Assembly: GCA_006227095.1 (NCBI GenBank)
Contig: SBFZ01000069.1
Location: 1 to 5,096 of the forward strand
Reading direction: 5' to 3'
Source: Bacteroidota bacterium
Lineage (GTDB): Bacteria; Bacteroidota; Bacteroidia; Bacteroidales; VadinHA17
Length of the DNA: 5,096 nt
Part shown: one piece after another, positions 1 through 5,096 of the stretch
Position numbering within the stretch: the stretch's first letter is position 1
Layout: each line of letters opens with the position of its first letter
The notes under the pieces: generated by a model
The model's database searches: none
Seen by the model: the letters and a program-made list of their open reading frames with translations, nothing else
Told to the model about the DNA's origin: nothing
Translations under genes and position numbers: made by a program

Positions 1-237
1 GGAGAGAGACTGAGCCGCCTCCGGAAACTGCTGGGCCCCGACAACCATGACCCGGAGCAAAAGTACAGGGAGGTTAAGGCAATATATGATGAACTGGAAA
101 TAAGACTGCAGGCAGAAAACCTGGCGTATGACTATTTCAACAGGGCATTCCAGGCACTTGACCAGGTTTCAGCCAAGGCTGAGCGCAAGAGTGAGCTTAA
201 GCAGCTGGCAGTGAATTTAATAGGAAGAGTAAAATAA
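1..237 (+). CDS. Polyprenyl (farnesyl/geranylgeranyl) diphosphate synthase, C-terminal fragment
   Basis: The first frame is open from the window edge to a TAA at 235-237, giving the last 78 residues of a protein whose start lies upstream. The fragment is wholly helical in character. It has a stretch beginning KYREVKAIYDEL, then AYDYFNRAFQALDQV, and ends in ERKSELKQLAVNLIGRVK. This is the pattern of the last helices of class I trans-prenyltransferases, where a Tyr-x3-Ala-x2-Leu helix is followed by a short helix rich in Leu, Lys and Arg at the C-terminus. Such enzymes condense isopentenyl diphosphate with allylic diphosphates in the cytoplasm to make C15-C20 or longer isoprenoid chains for quinones, undecaprenyl carriers or carotenoids. 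The two catalytic Asp-rich motifs (DDxxD) would lie outside the window, so neither activity nor chain length can be judged. The call rests on C-terminal similarity recalled from Bacteroidota homologues. A different all-helical protein is possible. Confidence 0.72.
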   Translation, partial: GERLSRLRKLLGPDNHDPEQKYREVKAIYDELEIRLQAENLAYDYFNRAFQALDQVSAKAERKSELKQLAVNLIGRVK

Positions 238-240
238 AAA

Positions 241-265
241 TTTTCCGCCTTTTGGCGGCGGAAAA
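241..265. terminator. Strong hairpin between the prenyltransferase gene and atpD, possible terminator
   Basis: A perfect 9-bp inverted repeat pairs TTTTCCGCC (241-249) with GGCGGAAAA (257-265) across a 7-base loop. An alternative register pairs CCGCC (245-249) with GGCGG (254-258) around a UUUU tetraloop. It starts four bases after the prenyltransferase stop codon, as expected for a transcript end. On the plus strand, however, it is followed by GAAAGAAT rather than a U-run. The A-rich run before it (231-240) would give a U-run on the minus strand. It may therefore act as an RNA-end stabiliser, an imperfect plus-strand terminator, or a terminator for leftward transcription. Confidence 0.45.
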
Positions 266-280
266 GAAAGAATATATTTC
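251..280 (+). promoter_or_regulatory. Possible Bacteroidota-type promoter upstream of atpD
   Basis: Bacteroidota housekeeping promoters have a TTTG element near -33 and TAnnTTTG near -7. Here TTTG occurs at 251-254 and TATATTTC, which matches TAnnTTTG except for the last base, at 273-280, with 18 bases between them. Transcription would begin near 285-288, leaving a leader of about 25 bases before the atpD ATG. The upstream element lies in the loop of the hairpin at 241-265. Both elements are short and AT-rich, so a chance match is quite possible. Confidence 0.28.
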
Positions 281-285
281 GGTAA

Positions 286-1821
<1,536 letters not shown>

Positions 1822-1826
1822 AGAAT

Positions 1827-1834
1827 AAAAGGAG
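1827..1834 (+). promoter_or_regulatory. Shine-Dalgarno site of atpC
   Basis: AAAAGGAG ends five bases before the GTG start at 1840. It is the clearest ribosome binding site in the window and fixes the non-ATG start of atpC. It contrasts with the weak sites before atpD and the decarboxylase gene, and may help set epsilon synthesis independently of beta. Confidence 0.75.
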
Positions 1835-1839
1835 CAGAC

Positions 1840-2091
1840 GTGAAGATTGAGATCATAACACCTGACAGGAAAATCTATTCAGGAGAAATACGCTCGGTAC
1901 GGGTTCCGGGAAGAAAAGGATCGTTTCAGGTCCTCAAGGACCATGCCCCGATCATTTCCACCCTTGATGCCGGACCGGTGATCATGGCCGATGACCAGGG
2001 TGCGGAGGTGCAGTTTGAGATCACCGGAGGAGTAATCGAAGTCAGGAGGAACAGGATCATCCTGCTTGCCGATTCCGTGACTCAGGGCTGA
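1840..2091 (+). CDS. atpC: F1Fo ATP synthase subunit epsilon, short form
   Basis: This 83-residue protein begins at a GTG behind a good Shine-Dalgarno. It matches the N-terminal beta-sandwich domain of epsilon. The opening MKIEIITPDRKIYSGEIRSV, the turn RVPGRKGSFQVLKDHAPIISTL and the central FEITGGVIEVRRNRIILLADS are family hallmarks, GxF/Q-LxxHAP and GG-xxxV being the usual signature positions. Epsilon sits at the foot of the gamma stalk and couples F1 to the c-ring. E. coli epsilon is about 139 residues and has a C-terminal pair of helices that can inhibit ATP hydrolysis. This protein stops where the beta-sandwich ends and lacks those helices. Short epsilons of about 80 residues are, to my knowledge, normal in Bacteroidota, so this is not read as a truncation. 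The gene lies 18 bases after atpD, and the decarboxylase ATG is four bases after its TGA stop. Confidence 0.95.
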   Translation: MKIEIITPDRKIYSGEIRSVRVPGRKGSFQVLKDHAPIISTLDAGPVIMADDQGAEVQFEITGGVIEVRRNRIILLADSVTQG

Positions 2092-2095
2092 CGCC

Positions 2096-3538
2096 ATGGA
2101 TACCAGTGATTTCCGGAAATACGGCCACGATATTGTCGAGTGGATAGCCCGTTACTTTGAGAACGTGGAGAAGTACCCGGTAAAATCGGGACTCCTTCCC
2201 GGCACCATAAAAGGTGCACTCCCCGATAATCCCCCTTCCGGAGGCGAGTCATTTGACCTTTTCCTCAGGGATTTTGATGAGATAATAATGCCGGGCATTA
2301 CCCACTGGCAGAGCCCGAATTTCTTTGCCTATTTCCCTGCCAACAGCAGCCCCCCTTCCGTCCTTGCTGAGATGCTCACAGCAGCCCTGGGGACACAGTG
2401 CATGATATGGGAGACCTCTCCGGCCGCGGCCGAACTGGAAGAGAAGATGATGGACTGGCTGAAGGTGATGACCGGGTTGCCTTCTGAATTTGAAGGCGTT
2501 ATCCAGGACAGTGCCTCATCGGCCACCCTCGCGGCTCTGATAACCGCCAGGGAACGGGCAACACAATTCGTTTCAAACAATGAGGGACTGCAGGATGCTG
2601 GAAGGCTGCGCATCTATGCCTCAGCCCAGGCTCACTCTTCAGTGGAGAAGGGTGCAGGTGTGGCCGGATTCGGGAGAAAAAACCTGGTAAGAATACCTGT
2701 AAGGGATGACTATTCCATTGACCCTGAAGCACTGGAGAAAGCCATTGAAAATGATATTTCCTCAGGTTATATACCCTGTTGTGTGGTTGCCACTCTCGGC
2801 ACTACCGGAACAACAGCCATTGACCCGCTGAGGCCTGTGGGAGAGATATGCAGAAAGCACAATCTGTGGCTGCATGTTGATGCCGCACTCGCCGGAACGG
2901 CTCTGCTGCTGCCTGAAATGAGATGGATGACTGATGGCATTGAGTATGTTGACTCCCTGGTCTTCAACCCGCACAAGTGGATGTTCACCAACTTCGACTG
3001 TTCAGCTTATTTTGTGCGGGATGCGGCATCCCTGATACGCACCTTTGAAATACTTCCGGAATATCTCAAAACACGGACAAGGGGAGAGGTCAATGATTAC
3101 CGCGACTGGGGTATTCCTCTCGGAAGACGTTTCAGGGCACTCAAGCTTTGGGCTGTGATACGTTCCTACGGCGTTGAAAGGCTGCAGGAGATGATACGTG
3201 AACATATCAGGCTGGCAAAAATGCTGGCAGGCCTGATTGAAGCTGAGAAGGATTTCGAGCTTATGGCTCCGGTGCCTCTTAATACTGTCTGTTTCAGGTA
3301 CCGCCCGTCCGGTATGGGAGATGCTGAGGCCAACAGCCTGAATGAAAAGATCAATCATGCACTCAATGACACCGGAAAGTTATACCTGACTCATACAAAG
3401 ATCGGTGGAAGGTATATAATGCGTATGGTAACGGCCCAGACCGGTGTGACTGAAAAGCATGTGATGCAGGCCTGGGACCTTATCAGGGATGCAGCTTCAT
3501 CGCTCTCTTCCCAGGACCGTGCCGTAGATATTGACTGA
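2096..3538 (+). CDS. PLP-dependent aromatic-L-amino-acid decarboxylase (group II)
   Basis: This 480-residue, full-length, soluble enzyme should use pyridoxal 5'-phosphate to decarboxylate an aromatic amino acid (DOPA, Tyr, Trp, 5-hydroxy-Trp or Phe) to its amine. It aligns end to end, from memory, with animal AADC and Pseudomonas putida DOPA decarboxylase. Seen motifs are MPGITHWQSPNFFAYFP (65-81, substrate pocket), the phosphate-binding run SASSAT (139-144), QAHSSVEK with His180 stacking on the cofactor, Thr237 in VATLGTTGTT, Asp262 in HVDAALAG, and NPHKW with Schiff-base Lys294. These correspond to human His192, Thr246, Asp271 and Lys303. Tyr323 in EYLKT matches Tyr332, the residue that favours decarboxylation over the aldehyde-forming side reaction. 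Gly343 in IPLGRR matches human Gly354, a specificity position that is Ser in plant tyrosine decarboxylases. Exact substrate is not determinable. It starts four bases after atpC, with only a weak AGGG (2084-2087) as ribosome site, suggesting translational coupling. Its last 13 codons and stop overlap the convergent gene. Confidence 0.93.
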   Translation: MDTSDFRKYGHDIVEWIARYFENVEKYPVKSGLLPGTIKGALPDNPPSGGESFDLFLRDFDEIIMPGITHWQSPNFFAYFPANSSPPSVLAEMLTAALGTQCMIWETSPAAAELEEKMMDWLKVMTGLPSEFEGVIQDSASSATLAALITARERATQFVSNNEGLQDAGRLRIYASAQAHSSVEKGAGVAGFGRKNLVRIPVRDDYSIDPEALEKAIENDISSGYIPCCVVATLGTTGTTAIDPLRPVGEICRKHNLWLHVDAALAGTALLLPEMRWMTDGIEYVDSLVFNPHKWMFTNFDCSAYFVRDAASLIRTFEILPEYLKTRTRGEVNDYRDWGIPLGRRFRALKLWAVIRSYGVERLQEMIREHIRLAKMLAGLIEAEKDFELMAPVPLNTVCFRYRPSGMGDAEANSLNEKINHALNDTGKLYLTHTKIGGRYIMRMVTAQTGVTEKHVMQAWDLIRDAASSLSSQDRAVDID

Positions 3539-5096
3539 GAAGGCTCCGTTCAGGAAGTAACGGTCCTTTTGAGGCATATATCCTGCCCGTACTCCCGCAC
3601 TGATTTCAAATGGTATTCTGAGCAGGAAGAAGTCTGCCATCAACTCTGATCCGAGGGAAGTGTAATTCTTTGATCCGGCAGTATATGTACGGCTGGTGTA
3701 GTCACTCACCCCCTCACCCTTCGAGGAGTCATAAAAAAATGTACCCCTGATTCTCTTGAGATAAAAGAGGCTTCCTGCCGCCAGGTCAGGATAAAACAGC
3801 GGCATGGTGTAGTCTGCGGAGAAGGAGAACAGCTTTTCCGCCACCAGGTCATCAGTGTAACCCCTTGGCCAGGGAAGTGAATTGCGGTAGAGGAGTGTTT
3901 TAACCGGTGCCTGGTTCTCCCATCCTGCCCGGAAGGCAAGGCTGTGGTTCGGCAGTAACCCCGGGAAGAAGAATGTGGTCCTCGCATAGCTCCTTTTGTT
4001 GTACAGATCATTATCCCATGGTGTGGTTGTCAGCCTCAGGTCTATGATCTGCCCCCATTTCGGGTTTATGTCACGGTATGCGGTACGGAATGTATTCGAG
4101 AAGTAGAGCCTTCCGGTAATATTGACAATATCGCGGTCAAAGGTTCTGTCGTCAGGGTTCCAGGTATACCTGTTCCGGTAGTTAATGTATACTGCCGGCA
4201 TGAACAGCTGCCTGAACCTGCCGTATGCAAACCAGAGCTGGTCATATATACTTATGTTGAGCTGGAGGTCGCGGCCTGAAGCTGACGGCAGCTGGCTCAC
4301 ACTGGTATCTCTTGTGATCACCTGGTCTCCGCCCCATGTCATACGTGTATCTATCACCGGGTGCCACCCCTTCCATGCAACTCCTGAGTGCAGGTAGTGG
4401 TTGCCGTCACTGTATTCGTAACCAATTGTGGAGATAAGAGTGCTCAGATGGTTCTGTGACATAAGTGTAAGCCCCGGCCTGACTGAGGTTGGATCAGTAC
4501 GCAGTGCATCGATGTCTCCGTAAAAGGGGAACCAGCTGTGAAAATTGAACAGGTGTGCGATTTTCCGGTATGGCACCGGGTTGGAGATGACAGGAGTTTG
4601 ACGCTTATCAGCAGAGGCTGTGGTCTCCTGATCAAGGACCTGAAGCCCGTTTGCCGGGGAGGGAATAATTTCATGACCTGATAACCCTGCCGGACCGGCT
4701 GTGGCGGAACACTTTTCCGATGCAATAACAAAACCCTTCACGGTATAGTCAGAAAAGAGCAGTTCACTCCCCTTCAGTGAGAAACCCGATATACCGAAGC
4801 GTGACCCGGTTACCCTTTCAGCCGGGCCATTACCGGCAATCCGGTAAATATTGTCAGAGCCGTCTCCCTGTGCCAGAAAGAAGAGGGTATCATTGTGCAT
4901 CTCCGCCTGTATGATGTCGGTTACGCTCTCCTCCATGTTGACAATCCACCTCTTTCCGGTGGGACGGTAGGTCCTGATCCCCTCACCGTTTTCATCGAGG
5001 GTAACCACTGTAACCTCCCTGCCGTCAGAAGACCAGGCCGGTCGTTGCAGGATGAGGTTGTCAGGCGGAACCACATCCATCATAACCTCACCGGTG
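3497..5096 (-). CDS. PD40/TolB-like beta-propeller plus outer-membrane beta-barrel protein, 5' end missing
   Basis: The frame is open from the right window edge (first complete codon 5095-5093) to a TGA at 3499-3497, giving about 532 residues. The true start lies outside, and the Met codons at 5083 and 5080 are internal. Numbering from the Met at 5083, residues 11-49 contain a PD40 blade (RPAWSSDGREVTVVTLDENG), and a second propeller-like repeat runs to about 122. A Ser/Pro/Thr-rich linker (about 125-168) precedes a region beginning IAHLFNFHSWFPFYGD that I recall from large Bacteroidota proteins. From about 205 to the end, the sequence alternates short amphipathic strands with Asn/Asp/Gly turns and many Tyr, Trp and Phe residues, as in an outer-membrane barrel. 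The motif PRGYTDD (406-412), followed by a strand ending MPLFYPDL, resembles the RGF/RGY lid motif of Omp85/D15 barrels. The last strand (LNGAFSVNIY) is followed by eight more residues. A signal peptide cannot be seen. Function is unknown: transport, assembly or a surface role are all possible. Confidence 0.8.
   Translation of the reverse strand, partial: TGEVMMDVVPPDNLILQRPAWSSDGREVTVVTLDENGEGIRTYRPTGKRWIVNMEESVTDIIQAEMHNDTLFFLAQGDGSDNIYRIAGNGPAERVTGSRFGISGFSLKGSELLFSDYTVKGFVIASEKCSATAGPAGLSGHEIIPSPANGLQVLDQETTASADKRQTPVISNPVPYRKIAHLFNFHSWFPFYGDIDALRTDPTSVRPGLTLMSQNHLSTLISTIGYEYSDGNHYLHSGVAWKGWHPVIDTRMTWGGDQVITRDTSVSQLPSASGRDLQLNISIYDQLWFAYGRFRQLFMPAVYINYRNRYTWNPDDRTFDRDIVNITGRLYFSNTFRTAYRDINPKWGQIIDLRLTTTPWDNDLYNKRSYARTTFFFPGLLPNHSLAFRAGWENQAPVKTLLYRNSLPWPRGYTDDLVAEKLFSFSADYTMPLFYPDLAAGSLFYLKRIRGTFFYDSSKGEGVSDYTSRTYTAGSKNYTSLGSELMADFFLLRIPFEISAGVRAGYMPQKDRYFLNGAFSVNIYGTVLGRER
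3546..3570 (+). terminator. Weak candidate terminator just after the decarboxylase gene
   Basis: CCGTT (3546-3550) can pair with AACGG (3559-3563) around an 8-base loop, followed by TCCTTTT (3564-3570). A competing 8-bp repeat pairs AGGACCGT (3513-3520, inside the decarboxylase gene) with ACGGTCCT (3560-3567) across 39 bases. Either would place a short U-run just downstream of the stem on the plus strand, eight or more bases past the TGA at 3536-3538. The stem is short and the region is coding on the minus strand, so this is only a candidate. Confidence 0.22.

Noticed and set aside
2421..2432. Perfect 12-bp palindrome CGGCCGCGGCCG in the decarboxylase gene
   Set aside because: It encodes the conserved SPAAAE segment with GC-rich Ala codons, so chance within coding sequence is enough.
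3002..3358. 118-codon minus-strand open frame inside the decarboxylase gene
   Set aside because: It lies fully antisense to a conserved enzyme, its translation has no recognisable domain, and such frames arise readily opposite genes with this base composition.
3706..4011. 101-codon frame on the minus strand within the barrel protein gene
   Set aside because: It is a shifted frame of the real gene, with a basic, low-structure translation and no family features.

Overview
The window reads as a chromosomal housekeeping segment from a member of the Bacteroidota, probably a Bacteroidales-like or uncultured relative. The evidence is the sequence of the ATP synthase beta subunit, which carries a 27-residue insert absent from the E. 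coli protein. It is supported by an epsilon subunit of only 83 residues, weak Shine-Dalgarno signals, and a large propeller-plus-barrel outer-membrane protein of a type I associate with this phylum. These assignments rest on family knowledge recalled from memory, not on a search.

Layout from left to right. Positions 1-237 hold the C-terminal end of a polyprenyl (farnesyl/geranylgeranyl) diphosphate synthase. A 75-base gap follows, with a strong GC-stem hairpin (241-265) and a possible Bacteroidota-type promoter. Then come atpD (313-1821) and atpC (1840-2091), the beta and epsilon subunits of F1 ATPase. Four bases after atpC lies a full-length PLP-dependent aromatic-L-amino-acid decarboxylase of group II (2096-3538). 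From the right edge a minus-strand gene (3497-5096, 5' end outside the window) converges on it and overlaps its 3' end by 42 bases. That gene encodes the end of a TolB/PD40-like beta-propeller followed by a C-terminal outer-membrane beta-barrel with an Omp85-like RGY motif.

How the genes relate. atpD and atpC form an operon that supplies the catalytic beta and the rotor epsilon subunits of ATP synthase. The other F1 and Fo genes are not here and must be elsewhere. The decarboxylase is packed so closely behind atpC that co-transcription is likely, although no functional link is shown. The convergent outer-membrane protein gene is a separate transcription unit. Coding density is very high: the only non-coding stretch over 20 bases is 238-312.

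I found no mobile element, CRISPR array, tRNA, rRNA, phage gene or defence system, and nothing that amounts to a new biological system. The points most worth a second look are the decarboxylase behind atpDC, the tail-to-tail gene overlap, and the propeller-barrel fusion.
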